Positions 45,163-54,669 of a stretch of 64,000 nucleotides of DNA are shown in pieces. The stretch is taken from contig ONGG01000010.1 in the NCBI GenBank assembly GCA_900317305.1, positions 149,148-213,147 on the forward strand, written 5' to 3'. The notes beneath the pieces are model-generated. The model did no database searches, was not told the origin of the DNA, and saw only the letters and a list, made by a program, of their open reading frames with translations. The stretch's first letter is position 1. Every line of letters begins with the position of its first letter. The position numbers and the translations under genes were made by a program. This DNA is from an uncultured Prevotellaceae bacterium (GTDB lineage Bacteria; Bacteroidota; Bacteroidia; Bacteroidales; Bacteroidaceae).

Positions 45163-45447
45163 ATGGAAACAAAAAAAAGCATAGAGGAAAGGATTGAGGA
45201 ACTTGAAAACCTTATTTACCTTTCAAAGAACGTGCTGAGTTTCGAGGAAGCCAGCAGGTTTCTCAACCTGTCGAAGAGCTACCTTTATAAGCTCACCTCG
45301 GCAGGAGTGATTCCCCATTACAAGCCCCAGGGCAAGATGATCTACTTCGAGAAGACCGCCTTGGAAGAGTGGCTCCGGCAGAACCCGGTGAAGACCCAGG
45401 AACAGATTGCGCAGGAAGCGCAGAGGTACCTCTTAACCCACAAGTGA
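45163..45447 (+). CDS. Excisionase-type helix-turn-helix protein (element 2)
   Basis: 94 residues from Met at 45163. A helical N-terminus precedes an HTH_17-type domain: SFEEASRFLNLSKSYLYKLTSAGVIPHYKPQGKMIYFEKTALEEWL. Such proteins act as excision factors or local regulators. It starts about 60 nt after a promoter with operator-like repeats and lies 4 bp before the RepA-like gene, so it may control the block. Confidence 0.85.
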   Translation: METKKSIEERIEELENLIYLSKNVLSFEEASRFLNLSKSYLYKLTSAGVIPHYKPQGKMIYFEKTALEEWLRQNPVKTQEQIAQEAQRYLLTHK

Positions 45448-45451
45448 TGCC

Positions 45452-46573
45452 ATGGAGACGCAACATTCCAATAGCCCCATTAGGGAGCAGATGACCCGTG
45501 AGGAATTCCGGGTCATCTGGCAGTCCATTCATTTGAAAACGACCGATGAGTATGCCGTGCCACCCGAAATACTTCGGGTGAACGGCTCCACCATCGGGAC
45601 TCTTGGCAACTTTAGTGCATCAACCGGAAAGGCAAAGAGCAAGAAAACCTTCAATGTCTCTGCCATCGTGGCAGCGGCACTCAGTAACAAGGAGGTACTT
45701 TGCTATTCTGCTTCTTTTCCTGATGACAAGCGCAAGGTACTTTACATCGACACCGAGCAAAGCAAGTACCATTGTCAGAAGGTGATGAAACGCATCCTTC
45801 GTTTAGCCGGTTTACCCGAGCAGCAAGAAAACCCAAATCTGCTGTTTGTCGCCATGCGGGAATTATCTCCAGAGAAGCGGCGCGCAGTTATCGACTTCAT
45901 ACTCTCCAATATCAAAGGATTGGGTTTGGTCATCATCGATGGAGTCCGCGACCTGATGTACGACATCAACAATCCTACGGAGTCCACCGAGATCATCAAT
46001 CTGCTGATGCGATGGTCGAGCAGTTTCAACTTGCATATCCACACCGTGCTGCACTTGAACAAAGGTGATGACAACACCCGTGGACATATCGGCACCGAAC
46101 TGAACAACAAGGCTGAAACCGTGTTGCAAGTGACCAAAAGCCTATTGGATGCCAACGTCAGCGAGGTAAAGGCAATGCATATCCGTGACAAGGATTTTGA
46201 GCCATTTGCCTTCCGAATCAATGAAGAGTCACTGCCTGAACTGGTTGTCGACTATGAATGTCAGAAGAAACCGGAACGTGTCGCATTGACCGATCTCCCC
46301 GACAATAAACATAGTGAGGCTCTTGTCACCGCATTTAATAAAGGAGGCATCCAAGGTTACAACAACCTGATTGAAGCGCTGAAACGTGGCTATGCCTCCA
46401 TTGGTTATGAACGAGGCCGTAACACACTGGTTTCTCTCGCAAAATGGCTGATGTCGCGCAACCTCATTGTCAAACATGATAAGACGTACAGTTTGGCACA
46501 GGGCATATCTAAGGAGAACCAACATAAACCAGACCCTCAAAACCTCTTTGGCGATGAGCTTGGTATCAATTAA
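45452..46573 (+). CDS. RepA-like RecA-fold ATPase
   Basis: 373 residues. Walker A-like loop ASTGKAKSKKT (about 56-66) with SKKT in place of GKT/S, Walker B LGLVIIDGVRDL (about 154-165) and a sensor HTVLHLNK. The fold resembles RSF1010-type RepA helicases (AAA_25). A C-terminal winged-helix-like tail (about 290-355) follows. It would unwind DNA during element replication. First of a pair with the primase-like gene. Confidence 0.8.
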   Translation: METQHSNSPIREQMTREEFRVIWQSIHLKTTDEYAVPPEILRVNGSTIGTLGNFSASTGKAKSKKTFNVSAIVAAALSNKEVLCYSASFPDDKRKVLYIDTEQSKYHCQKVMKRILRLAGLPEQQENPNLLFVAMRELSPEKRRAVIDFILSNIKGLGLVIIDGVRDLMYDINNPTESTEIINLLMRWSSSFNLHIHTVLHLNKGDDNTRGHIGTELNNKAETVLQVTKSLLDANVSEVKAMHIRDKDFEPFAFRINEESLPELVVDYECQKKPERVALTDLPDNKHSEALVTAFNKGGIQGYNNLIEALKRGYASIGYERGRNTLVSLAKWLMSRNLIVKHDKTYSLAQGISKENQHKPDPQNLFGDELGIN

Positions 46574-46597
46574 TTCAACCATCAAAAGTAAAAAATT

Positions 46598-47683
46598 ATG
46601 CAAAATATCATTCTTAGCAAAAAGTTGGTCGACGATTATGTGTCGGTCAGCGACTACCTGATAGGCATGGGTGCCATATTCTTTGAACAGACAGGCAATA
46701 TGCGAAAATTCATATCGTTCCAGCCTGGCGGAAACGAGTCCGACCGCATCGTCTTTGTCAATATGGATAGGAACGAGTGGACATGCACCAACCCAGACAT
46801 GGGCGGCAAGGTCACCGACCTCGCAGAGCATTTCTTTTCCCTTCCGTCAAATGATGATATGCTCCAGTCCATTATTGACACGGTGCGCAACGTCGCCATG
46901 ACGCCGCTACCGAGTACTATCCAGTTCACGCACTCCAAGGTGCAGGTTCCCGTAGAAGTCAGTACCATCTTCGATTTCGACCTTCTCCGTCCCATCTACA
47001 GTATGGGCATATCAGAGAAAATCGCCTACGAACACTTGAAGCAAGGCACCTACATTGGCATCAAGGATGGCAAGGAACACCACGTGCTGCTGTTCCCCAA
47101 TGGTCATGGTGGCTATTACAGTTTGGAAGGTGACAAGTGGCACACGATAGGAGATGAGGGCATTACAATTATCGGCCCTAAAAGAGACACCCAGATGCTT
47201 TGCGTGTTCACCAACCCTCTCGATTTCCTTGCCCTGAAGCAAATGAGGCAGACTCTCGGCATGGAGCCGTTTTTCGCCAACGACCGCTTCCTCGTCATCA
47301 ACGGACAGAGGAACATGGACGAGGCACTCCGTCACATCCATGCCAACAGTGGGTATTACAACGTCTGTTGCTTTGTCCCCAACAATGAAGGAGGCAAGGC
47401 AGATTATGAGAAATTTGTTGACATCTGTCAGGGCAGTGCCATCAATTCCTCCAGACTGTATAAAGGACATATGACTTTTGCCGACTCCCTTGATGCCAAC
47501 CTCCGTGTGACAAGGAATCGGTTGGATAAATGTCTGAATCCTCAGCAAATGATAGTCGCAAATCCCAACAAGCAGGTTCAAAAGACTCCGCTTGAAACGA
47601 CATCGAAACGAAAACCCAAAGTCGTCAAGACTGTCGAAGTGACCTTGGATGAGGAGGCTACAAGGAGAGGTTTCCGACTATAG
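46598..47683 (+). CDS. DnaG-like primase with a degenerate zinc domain (toprim family)
   Basis: 361 residues. An N-terminal region aligned in layout with a CHC2 zinc domain (FISFQPGGNESDRIVFVNMDRNEWTC) has lost the paired cysteines. A TOPRIM-like core follows (LLFPNGHGGYYSLEG; LCVFTNPLDFLALKQM), with the acidic NPLD in place of the usual EGxxD. It probably primes the transferred strand or the replicating circle. It lies 24 bp downstream of the RepA-like gene. Confidence 0.7.
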   Translation: MQNIILSKKLVDDYVSVSDYLIGMGAIFFEQTGNMRKFISFQPGGNESDRIVFVNMDRNEWTCTNPDMGGKVTDLAEHFFSLPSNDDMLQSIIDTVRNVAMTPLPSTIQFTHSKVQVPVEVSTIFDFDLLRPIYSMGISEKIAYEHLKQGTYIGIKDGKEHHVLLFPNGHGGYYSLEGDKWHTIGDEGITIIGPKRDTQMLCVFTNPLDFLALKQMRQTLGMEPFFANDRFLVINGQRNMDEALRHIHANSGYYNVCCFVPNNEGGKADYEKFVDICQGSAINSSRLYKGHMTFADSLDANLRVTRNRLDKCLNPQQMIVANPNKQVQKTPLETTSKRKPKVVKTVEVTLDEEATRRGFRL

Positions 47684-47874
47684 AGGAACAAAGATCTCCT
47701 TAAAGGAATGTCTGAATGACGAGCAAATGTGCCGCAGATTTTCAGCAACGGCAAGAGGTGTCTGCGTTGCACATTTTCGCTCCACTCAATGTCCACTCCG
47801 ACACTCTTGCAAGGGGGAGCCCCCCTTGACCCCACGGTGCTCGCTGTGCTCACTTTTTCTCAAAATTATCAAAA
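47684..47874 (+). other. Candidate oriT region of element 2
   Basis: Gene-free stretch directly before the relaxase gene. It contains a perfect 8-bp hairpin CAAGGGGG-AGC-CCCCCTTG (47810-47828) followed by ACCCCACGG and the short repeat GGTGCTCGCTGTGCTCAC. The place and structure fit a mobilization origin. Confidence 0.6.
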
Positions 47875-48954
47875 ATGATAGCGAAGGTTAACTCCACTTC
47901 CCACATCACCCGGGCGGTGATGTATGGACAGGACGAGCGGAAGGGAGGCGAAGTCCTCCTCTTCCAGCACGTCGATATGACGGTCTCCCCAGAGGAGCAG
48001 GCCGCCGACCTCAATGCCATGTCCAAGCCATCCTTCAGGGTGAAGGCTTACAATATCATCCTGTCGTTCGATGACGAGGACACTGAAAAAATCAGACAGA
48101 TGGAAGAAGGACGTAGGTACAGGTTCGAGCGTGATATCATCAAGGCATTCATCGCTGAGATGGAGAAACGCGGTACCAACATTACCGACTGTCCCTTCGT
48201 GGTGGCTCGTCACGGCAACACCGACAATGAGCACTTTCATATGACGGTGCTCACCACCACCATCGATGGCGAGCACATCCACGACAGCTACATCAAGAAG
48301 AACGCCATTCGTGCCGCTGCTAAAATTTCGGAGGACTTCGGGCTGAGGGCTGCGCCAAAGGCATTGAGAAACGAGATTGCCCATCAGGTGGCCACGGGTG
48401 AACGCGATGCCAATGTAAAAGGCTCTCGACGTGTGCGAAACCGCCAGTCGAACACTACAGAGAATATTCAGGATCGTATGCGACGAAGGGAGGCCGTGGA
48501 GAAGGCTGAAAGGCGCAAGGCGATGCTGAAACGGAACATCGAACGGATAGCCCGCGAGTCCACTGCTGCCAACTTCGCCGAAAAGTTGAAATCCGAGGGA
48601 ATGACTCTTTGCCAGTTGCCAAAAGGATGGGGCGTGACCGTTACTTTTGAAGATGACAAGGAGCGCACTTACACCTTCGCCCAGTTGGACGTGGACAATG
48701 AACTAGTCACTCCACTGTTGGTGATTCCTCCAAAGGTAAAAAAGGAGCCTTCCAACAAGAATCTAGCTTCTGAAAGGAAAAGAACTACTCCTTCCCCCTC
48801 TGGTTCCATCACCCATGCCGTAAAAAAGGCTGGGAGAGTTCTCAATAGTGCAGAGGGGCAGTCTGGCGGTTATTCAAGGGAGGACGAGGTTTCCAAAGGC
48901 CGCTATGAGGATTCCGATGAGGAATGGCGCAGAAGAGGTGGGCGCTCTATGTAA
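47875..48954 (+). CDS. Relaxase/mobilization nuclease (element 2)
   Basis: 359 residues. The three-histidine motif is ARHGNTDNEHFHMTVLTT (His113, His120, His122), preceded by YNIILSFDDED. The C-terminal third is basic and Ser/Arg-rich. It nicks oriT for transfer. Unlike element 1, the relaxase comes before its MobC, so the two elements have different mobilization modules. Confidence 0.9.
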   Translation: MIAKVNSTSHITRAVMYGQDERKGGEVLLFQHVDMTVSPEEQAADLNAMSKPSFRVKAYNIILSFDDEDTEKIRQMEEGRRYRFERDIIKAFIAEMEKRGTNITDCPFVVARHGNTDNEHFHMTVLTTTIDGEHIHDSYIKKNAIRAAAKISEDFGLRAAPKALRNEIAHQVATGERDANVKGSRRVRNRQSNTTENIQDRMRRREAVEKAERRKAMLKRNIERIARESTAANFAEKLKSEGMTLCQLPKGWGVTVTFEDDKERTYTFAQLDVDNELVTPLLVIPPKVKKEPSNKNLASERKRTTPSPSGSITHAVKKAGRVLNSAEGQSGGYSREDEVSKGRYEDSDEEWRRRGGRSM

Positions 48955-48988
48955 TATCACGATAATCATCTTATAAAAACAATAAATA

Positions 48989-49345
48989 ATGGAAAGAAAC
49001 AATTATCCGCCGGCAGTGGTTCATTCCCAGTCCGGCAAGAGAAAGGAAAGGCCGCACCGCACAGAATACATCACCTTCCGTGTCACGCCAGCCGAGAAGC
49101 AAGCCATTCTCGACGACGCGCTTAGAAACGGCCACTCGCCGAGCGATTTCTGCCGCCTGCGCTGCCTGAAGCAAAAGGTGGCTGATATGAGCGACGAGGC
49201 GAGAAGAGAGAGAAGAATTTTTATCAATATGGCCAACAACTTGAACCAGATTGCCCGCCACTTCAACACCGAAGGAGCCACCCCCCGGACGATGGCAGAG
49301 TTGGAGCAGTTGATGGCTAAAATTCATAAACAGAAATTGTCATGA
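48989..49345 (+). CDS. MobC-family mobilization protein (element 2)
   Basis: 118 residues. A ribbon-helix-helix (about 27-60, YITFRVTPAEKQAILDDALRNGHSPSDFCR) and the MobC segment FINMANNLNQIARHFN. It helps the relaxase at oriT. Its stop overlaps the start of the next gene by 4 bp. Confidence 0.88.
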   Translation: MERNNYPPAVVHSQSGKRKERPHRTEYITFRVTPAEKQAILDDALRNGHSPSDFCRLRCLKQKVADMSDEARRERRIFINMANNLNQIARHFNTEGATPRTMAELEQLMAKIHKQKLS

Positions 49346-50019
49346 AGAATAACAGAAAACAAATGGACTTTGCCGAGGACATGAGTTTCTCGCAGTCCGC
49401 AAGCCACAATCAAGAGACGGGCAATAGTGCAATGGACGAACAGTCCGAAATCACCAAGGAGCTGCTGGAAACGGCCAAGAACCTGGAGAAGAATGCCAAT
49501 ATCGTGTCAAGTGCCGCCGACGGCATAGGCCGATACCTCCTCAACGAGGACGGTACCATCCGGGATTTCACCAACTATGAGTTGATGAAGGGAATGCACG
49601 AAATGCTGAAAAAAGGAATTGTAGATATGAGACAGAACACGGTGGCCATTCAAAAGATAATTGAAAATACACCCACCGAAATGACTGCCCATTTCGACAA
49701 GGATGATGTGTCGCGGTTGGAAAAACTGCTCAAATACTTCAAGTGGGAACGGTGCTTCCTGTGGGTTTATATTGCTGGTGCTGCTTTTATCATGGGCACA
49801 TGCACTGTCAAGTCTTGCTCTCTGGATAAGAGGGAGACCGAACTGAGACAATGGTACGATGCCAATCACGAAGCCGCCAACTTCGGACGTTTCATACGGA
49901 TGCAAGAACCCGAGCGGTGGGATTTCTGGCACAAGCAGTGGCGCAGCGACCCCCAGATGATTGAGGATATGTATGATGCCCACTTGATGAAGGGATGGGA
50001 AAGCAAGTTCAAAAAGTGA
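49342..50019 (+). CDS. Mobilization-operon membrane protein of unknown function
   Basis: 225 residues. A helical N-terminal part (about 30-105) is followed by one membrane helix (about 137-155, CFLWVYIAGAAFIMGTCTV) and a Trp/Arg-rich tail (QEPERWDFWHKQWRSD). Coupled to mobC by an ATGA overlap. It may tether the relaxosome to the membrane or to a helper's coupling protein (inference). Confidence 0.75.
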   Translation: MKNNRKQMDFAEDMSFSQSASHNQETGNSAMDEQSEITKELLETAKNLEKNANIVSSAADGIGRYLLNEDGTIRDFTNYELMKGMHEMLKKGIVDMRQNTVAIQKIIENTPTEMTAHFDKDDVSRLEKLLKYFKWERCFLWVYIAGAAFIMGTCTVKSCSLDKRETELRQWYDANHEAANFGRFIRMQEPERWDFWHKQWRSDPQMIEDMYDAHLMKGWESKFKK

Positions 50020-50040
50020 CTTTGCTACTTGATGTCAAAA

Positions 50041-50075
50041 AGCCCAACTGATAATGCGAATCAGTTGGGCTTTTC
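50041..50075. terminator. Terminator after the mob operon
   Basis: An 11-bp perfect stem AGCCCAACTGA/TCAGTTGGGCT (50041-50051, 50061-50071), A run before and T run after: bidirectional. Confidence 0.9.
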
Positions 50076-50089
50076 TTGGATATTCCCGT

Positions 50090-50330
50090 CTAAATCTGGG
50101 TAAAGTGGGATAAATCTCGTCTAAACTTGTCTTAATCTCGTCTTATTGCGTCACGTAAATCTCAATTATCTCGCTTAAATTGGCATTTTATTAAAGTGTT
50201 GGTAATCAACTACTTGTGGTTTTTGGATGGTTGTTCGTCGCTTAAATCTCGCTTAACTCCACTTAAATATACACGTAATTTGTGTCTTAAGTCCCGTCTA
50301 AACTCGTCTAAAATCTGTCTTTTTTTGTCT
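50090..50330. repeat. CGTCTAAA/CGCTTAAAT short-repeat tract
   Basis: A dozen or so degenerate 8-10 bp words (CGTCTAAAT, TCGTCTTAAT, CGCTTAAAT, CGTCTAAACT) between the mob terminator and the end of the AlbA-type gene. On the minus strand a 34-codon open stretch (LDEFRRDLRHKLRVYLSG) exists, so it may be a decayed charged-repeat linker. No gene is called. Confidence 0.6.
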
Positions 50331-51966
50331 AAATTTTACCTATACGCCAATGCCTGTCTTCATCCAACTTAATCACACCTTTTTTACGCATGCTATATAA
50401 CAGGTTCTTGACTTTATTATATTTCTGTTCTTCTGTATAATCTATTGGCAGTTTGCTCCATAATAATTCATTGATTTGCTGTCGGCTTAAAACCGTATGG
50501 TCTTTGAGGGCCTTGATTATCCATTCACGGCATTCTGCATCGTCAAATCCCTTTCTCAGTGTGTATTCCACTTCCTTATTGGTTGCTTTTGCTATTCGTT
50601 TGGAGACATATAGATGGGGTTTGCGTCCCTCAATCAGTTTCCTTTTTCGAAGCATCTTGATGGCATCATCGCTAATGGGCTTTCCCTTTTGCACTTTATC
50701 CAACAAAACCGCTGTGGTTAGGTCGATGTCCGCATTCTCAATGAGCAGGAGGCTGTAGTTTTCGTCTATCACGTTACCCGGAATGGTCAGTACAACATTG
50801 GAATCGTCGCTCTTGTCATAATCCGGCATGGGAAGGAAACGTTCTTTCTGTGAGACATACATTTTGTGGATACCGAATCCCTCAGTGTCAATCATCTTGA
50901 TGTTCGCCATCGCCTGAGCCAAGAAAGGATTGCGATAATGCTTGGGTATGCGGTCGCCAGCAATATAGTCTTCGTAAGAACCATCAAAGAAACGCCCGCA
51001 GTTCTGGAACTCCAACTCGTTCTCACGCTCAATCACAATGATTCTGGCATTCCGCATGTAGTCTTGGTGTGCAATGCAGTTATGGAGAGCTTCAAGTATC
51101 GATTCATTATCATACTTCATCCCTTCACTTGGAATCAGCCTGTTGTTTGGGAATATCTTGAACGGATAGTTCCGGATTCTATGCATCACCTCTGTAGTGG
51201 TCAACAGGAACGGTATGGAGAACACCTGACCCACATTGTCCTTGGTAGCCAACCGCCAAACAATCTCGCCGATATAGTCAAGATAATGCACCGACTCAGG
51301 CTTGCCAAGCAGCAGGATGGCAGCCTTTGTAATCTTCCCGTCTATCGTCAACTTCGCCTTGTTCAAGAACACCTCGTCACTCCATCCGTCCACCTCTTTC
51401 TTCAATTTGGGATAGTGCTCCTTGAAACCTTTGCGGGCAACTTCTACTGCTTCTTTATCCAAATCTGCTACAGTGGCACCGTCCACAATCTGCTTTGACC
51501 AATCCTCATCAACTGTCTGCCGACGGATTTCATCATACTTGTTCATGTCAAGTGCCACCAGACTCTCGCCTCTTCTGCCATAGAAATGTCCTTGCCAAGC
51601 GATGGGAATGCCCCGTGGAGCAGCAGGTATTTGGAACAATAGTACTCGCTTCCCTTCAACGATCAGTTCATGGATGTCACGGAATGTATTGTTATCTGTT
51701 ATATGTTGGGCGATGTCATGCTTCAACTTCTGCAAACTTTTGTCGCTGTTCTTATATGTGGTGCCAATAATCTCACGTGTCTTGTCATATACTCCGAACA
51801 CCAACCAAGCGAAATCCTTGTATCTCAGATTCGCCTCATTGCTCAATGCCGAGAAGTACTTGCCCAAGTCATCGAAGTCGAAATTGTTCTCGGCTTTCTT
51901 GAACTCCACCACCTCGTTCTCTGGGTGGTAACGGAGTTTGTCGAATATCTTGTTTATATCTGTCAT
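50329..51966 (-). CDS. AlbA_2/Schlafen-like ATP-binding protein (element 2)
   Basis: 545 residues from Met at 51966. AlbA_2 domain (about 1-150: VVEFKKAENNFDF, AWLVFGV, FYGRRGESLVAL), a middle HATPase_c_4-like region (about 280-390: LEALHNCIAHQDY, RENELEFQNCGRFF, EGFGIHKM), and two C-terminal winged helices. Same family as the 476-residue protein of element 1 but in a different sub-branch and without TDPK repeats. Often found in defence and mobile regions; activity unknown. Confidence 0.85.
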   Translation of the reverse strand: MTDINKIFDKLRYHPENEVVEFKKAENNFDFDDLGKYFSALSNEANLRYKDFAWLVFGVYDKTREIIGTTYKNSDKSLQKLKHDIAQHITDNNTFRDIHELIVEGKRVLLFQIPAAPRGIPIAWQGHFYGRRGESLVALDMNKYDEIRRQTVDEDWSKQIVDGATVADLDKEAVEVARKGFKEHYPKLKKEVDGWSDEVFLNKAKLTIDGKITKAAILLLGKPESVHYLDYIGEIVWRLATKDNVGQVFSIPFLLTTTEVMHRIRNYPFKIFPNNRLIPSEGMKYDNESILEALHNCIAHQDYMRNARIIVIERENELEFQNCGRFFDGSYEDYIAGDRIPKHYRNPFLAQAMANIKMIDTEGFGIHKMYVSQKERFLPMPDYDKSDDSNVVLTIPGNVIDENYSLLLIENADIDLTTAVLLDKVQKGKPISDDAIKMLRKRKLIEGRKPHLYVSKRIAKATNKEVEYTLRKGFDDAECREWIIKALKDHTVLSRQQINELLWSKLPIDYTEEQKYNKVKNLLYSMRKKGVIKLDEDRHWRIGKI

Positions 51967-52153
51967 AGACGAGCTATTTCCTTTGCAATGATTTCCCAAA
52001 ACCGCCTTTGTCCATAGTGGATATGATTAGGTTTTGCATACAAAAGTACATAAAAAAAATGACAAATATGAACAAAGACAAGCATTGTTTAATAATAAGA
52101 CTTACCATATTGTTGTTTTTCTCACTTTTTGTCCTCGATGGTTCGGAATTTCA

Positions 52154-52405
52154 GCAACCACTCGTTGCATTTTTTCCCAGTGCAATTGATATCAAAATTT
52201 CTCCACCAACTTGGTGGAGTTTCGCATTGGCAAATTCTGCACCAAGCTGATGCAGTTTTGCTTTGTTCTGATTCCCGAATTGTTGCAATTGTGAAACAGC
52301 CCGTTTTAGAAATTGACATTCCTATTCCAATTCTTCACCAGCTTGGTAAAGTTTTATGGTGTCTTGGCTTATTGACATTTGTATTTCTCCAACGATACGT
52401 TGGAG
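52154..52405. repeat. Six-hairpin array, copy A
   Basis: Six successive inverted repeats with 5-7 bp stems and 5-nt loops: 52154-52168, 52201-52219, 52237-52255, 52292-52308, 52333-52351 and 52387-52405. Flanking sequence up to about 52462 also matches copy B at 57857-58166. Several hairpins are followed by T runs. It lies just beyond the 3' end of the RNase J-like gene. Confidence 0.85.
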
Positions 52406-52489
52406 TTTTTAGAATGCTTAGTCTGCACCATCCCTATATATACGTAATCCCTACCGAACTTGTCTCACTCGAATAAATATTCGGCTTTA

Positions 52490-53752
52490 TTATAATTCCG
52501 CATCTGCTTCCTTGTGAATACAGATAACTTCTTTTGCGTGAATAGTTTCTACTACTCTCTTGATGGTGCTTCTGTCGGCATGTCCAGATGTGTGGATGTC
52601 AACCACATTGTGGAACATCTCACGATACTCCTTGTATTTAGGATTCACTTTCACTTGCTCAGGGTCCTTGTAATAGCCATCCCAGGAAGAGTATATCAGG
52701 AGAGTTTCACCTTGTGGAAGATTGTCAAGAAGTTCTCTGACTCGATCTATCTGCGATGTTCCAACAATCATTGCAAATCCTTTGCGTTTCAGTTTTCTGT
52801 ACAACCGTTCTCTATAGAATAGAGGGGTAAATGCAAACAAGCCATACGACAATTTCGATTCACGCTCTGTAAATAACCCCATTGTCCTCTTCATAAACAA
52901 GGACCAAATATACAAAGGTTTTCCTGCGCTTTTTGCGGCTTCCTTTATGGTAGCCAGTCTTTCTATGTCTGTGGCAGACGCAAGGACAAATACATATTTG
53001 AAAGCTTGCATCGCGCTCGCCATCTTCTGTGAGACTTCATACTCGTGAATGCATTTGTCATCATCCTTCAGCATTGTTCCTTCTGTGATTAGCACATCTA
53101 TGTCGGTGGCATATTTCTTCAGCGTAGGGAACAGCCCCTTACCCATGTAACCATGTTCACGATAATCGCCGGTGTGCCAAATGCGCATGCCGTCGGCCTC
53201 GATAAGAAACATGTGCGAATCATAGATGCTATGACAATTGAAGAACGGAGTCACCTTGATATCGCCAACAACAATGCCTTCAGGTCCTTTGCGAGGTAAA
53301 ATCCTTGGCCAAACATTCATTCTATTAAGAAGTTTACGCTTGTTGTCTGCATTTACGAGACTGTTGATGGCATCACTATGTTCCTTCTCCTCACATTCTT
53401 TGTTTTGCAACTCCTCGACCTTCAGTTTTGCACCTTCATACAATACATCATATTTTATGGAAAGGAGAGCCTTGGTTCCTTCGCTCATGAATTGTGGTAC
53501 ATTGTCTGGAATATATTCAAACAAGCCAACGTGATCCTCATGGCCATGTGTATAGAATACCGCCTCATATCCTTTTAGGTTACTTGCAAATATGCTAGAA
53601 ACCAATTTTTCGTCTTCTTCTGGTGTTGTTGGCTCACCATTGCCAGGCAGATTTTGTCCAAAGTCGATGAATACTCTTGATGTATCTGTCGAAATTTCGG
53701 TTATGCAACCGCCTATCTGGTCAAGCCCTCGATGAATCTTGACTTCTGCCAT
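52490..53752 (-). CDS. RNase J/CPSF-like beta-CASP metallo-beta-lactamase-fold hydrolase
   Basis: 420 residues. The metal motif THGHEDH (68-74) is intact, a distal HTGDYREHG supplies the second metal Asp, and the C-terminal TSGHADRSTIKRV plus ICIHKEAD resemble the beta-CASP motifs of RNase J. It lacks the long RNase J C-terminal domain (family about 550 residues). Such enzymes are 5'-3' exo/endonucleases on RNA, some on DNA. Last gene of the cargo operon, one base after the upstream nuclease gene. Confidence 0.85.
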   Translation of the reverse strand: MAEVKIHRGLDQIGGCITEISTDTSRVFIDFGQNLPGNGEPTTPEEDEKLVSSIFASNLKGYEAVFYTHGHEDHVGLFEYIPDNVPQFMSEGTKALLSIKYDVLYEGAKLKVEELQNKECEEKEHSDAINSLVNADNKRKLLNRMNVWPRILPRKGPEGIVVGDIKVTPFFNCHSIYDSHMFLIEADGMRIWHTGDYREHGYMGKGLFPTLKKYATDIDVLITEGTMLKDDDKCIHEYEVSQKMASAMQAFKYVFVLASATDIERLATIKEAAKSAGKPLYIWSLFMKRTMGLFTERESKLSYGLFAFTPLFYRERLYRKLKRKGFAMIVGTSQIDRVRELLDNLPQGETLLIYSSWDGYYKDPEQVKVNPKYKEYREMFHNVVDIHTSGHADRSTIKRVVETIHAKEVICIHKEADAEL

Positions 53753-53753
53753 T

Positions 53754-54608
53754 TTACAAATCAGTCTTAATACTATATTCTATTTTTTCTCGTTGAAGTA
53801 TCTCCTGAAGTCTGCGTCTATGTGTGTCTCTTCCTGGTGTATTCTTTTCCCATGTATCAAAGATAAGCAGATGGGGTTCTGGTTCTATGGATGTAGGACG
53901 TGATTTTGGAACAGGAAGTTCGAGTTCAACCTTTATGTCATAAAGCCTTTGATAATAAACAAGCAGTTCGTTGGAGTACCTCATTATAAAATTACGGTAT
54001 CGTTGCATTTGCTTAACAATCTCGGGTGATTCTTCTGTTTTGTGAAGCATCCTGCCATCGCTCATCCTTTTTAGTTCAACGAATGTCACAATACCATCGT
54101 CACAATTAACGAGGTCTATTCTATTCTGAGAAATATCATCGTTATAGGCAAATTCCGAATCAAGATGGGATGCTGATGATTGTACAATTATAGAGCCTTG
54201 AATGTATTTCTCAGACCACTTTTGCTTGTCTATCACTCCGTTAATTGCATGCTTCTGTGAATAACAGGTCTTCACCCTTTCTATAACTTTATCGCAAACC
54301 AAAATCTCAGAATCTTTCTTAATTGGTTTCTCAATGATGTCACTGCATTCTATGTATGCATTACTCTTTGATGGTGCTGGCAGATTCAGATATTTATGAT
54401 GTGTAAACACTTGCAACTTCTTATGCTTACTGCAGTAGTGAATACGTGCAATGCTTCCGCCTTCGAAATACACGTTGACTTGATTGTCCTTGCGAATCTC
54501 TATGTAGAGAGATTTATCATTTTTGAATCTTGTCCACCAGGACGGATTCTTTTTGAGCTCTTCAAATATCTTGGAATCGCCCTTTAGTTTATTAAATGTA
54601 ATGTTCAT
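53754..54608 (-). CDS. PD-(D/E)XK nuclease-like protein (cargo gene 4)
   Basis: 284 residues, family not recognised. A PD-(D/E)XK-like core is visible: RIDLV with Asp165 and VELKR with Glu178-x-Lys180, spaced as in restriction-type nucleases. The N-terminal 110 residues are beta-rich (YIEIRKDNQVNVYFEGGSIARI). It starts 61 bp after the sigma-like gene and is directly followed by the RNase J-like gene. Predicted to cut nucleic acid. Confidence 0.7.
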   Translation of the reverse strand: MNITFNKLKGDSKIFEELKKNPSWWTRFKNDKSLYIEIRKDNQVNVYFEGGSIARIHYCSKHKKLQVFTHHKYLNLPAPSKSNAYIECSDIIEKPIKKDSEILVCDKVIERVKTCYSQKHAINGVIDKQKWSEKYIQGSIIVQSSASHLDSEFAYNDDISQNRIDLVNCDDGIVTFVELKRMSDGRMLHKTEESPEIVKQMQRYRNFIMRYSNELLVYYQRLYDIKVELELPVPKSRPTSIEPEPHLLIFDTWEKNTPGRDTHRRRLQEILQREKIEYSIKTDL

Positions 54609-54669
54609 AATATTTGGTTTATCTTTTTTCTTTTCCTAATATATCGGATGGTACGCTCTCCGATTTATA

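Noticed and set aside
52129-52476. 115-codon open frame through hairpin array A
   Set aside because: Copy B does not keep the frame, and the palindromic pattern explains the sequence better.
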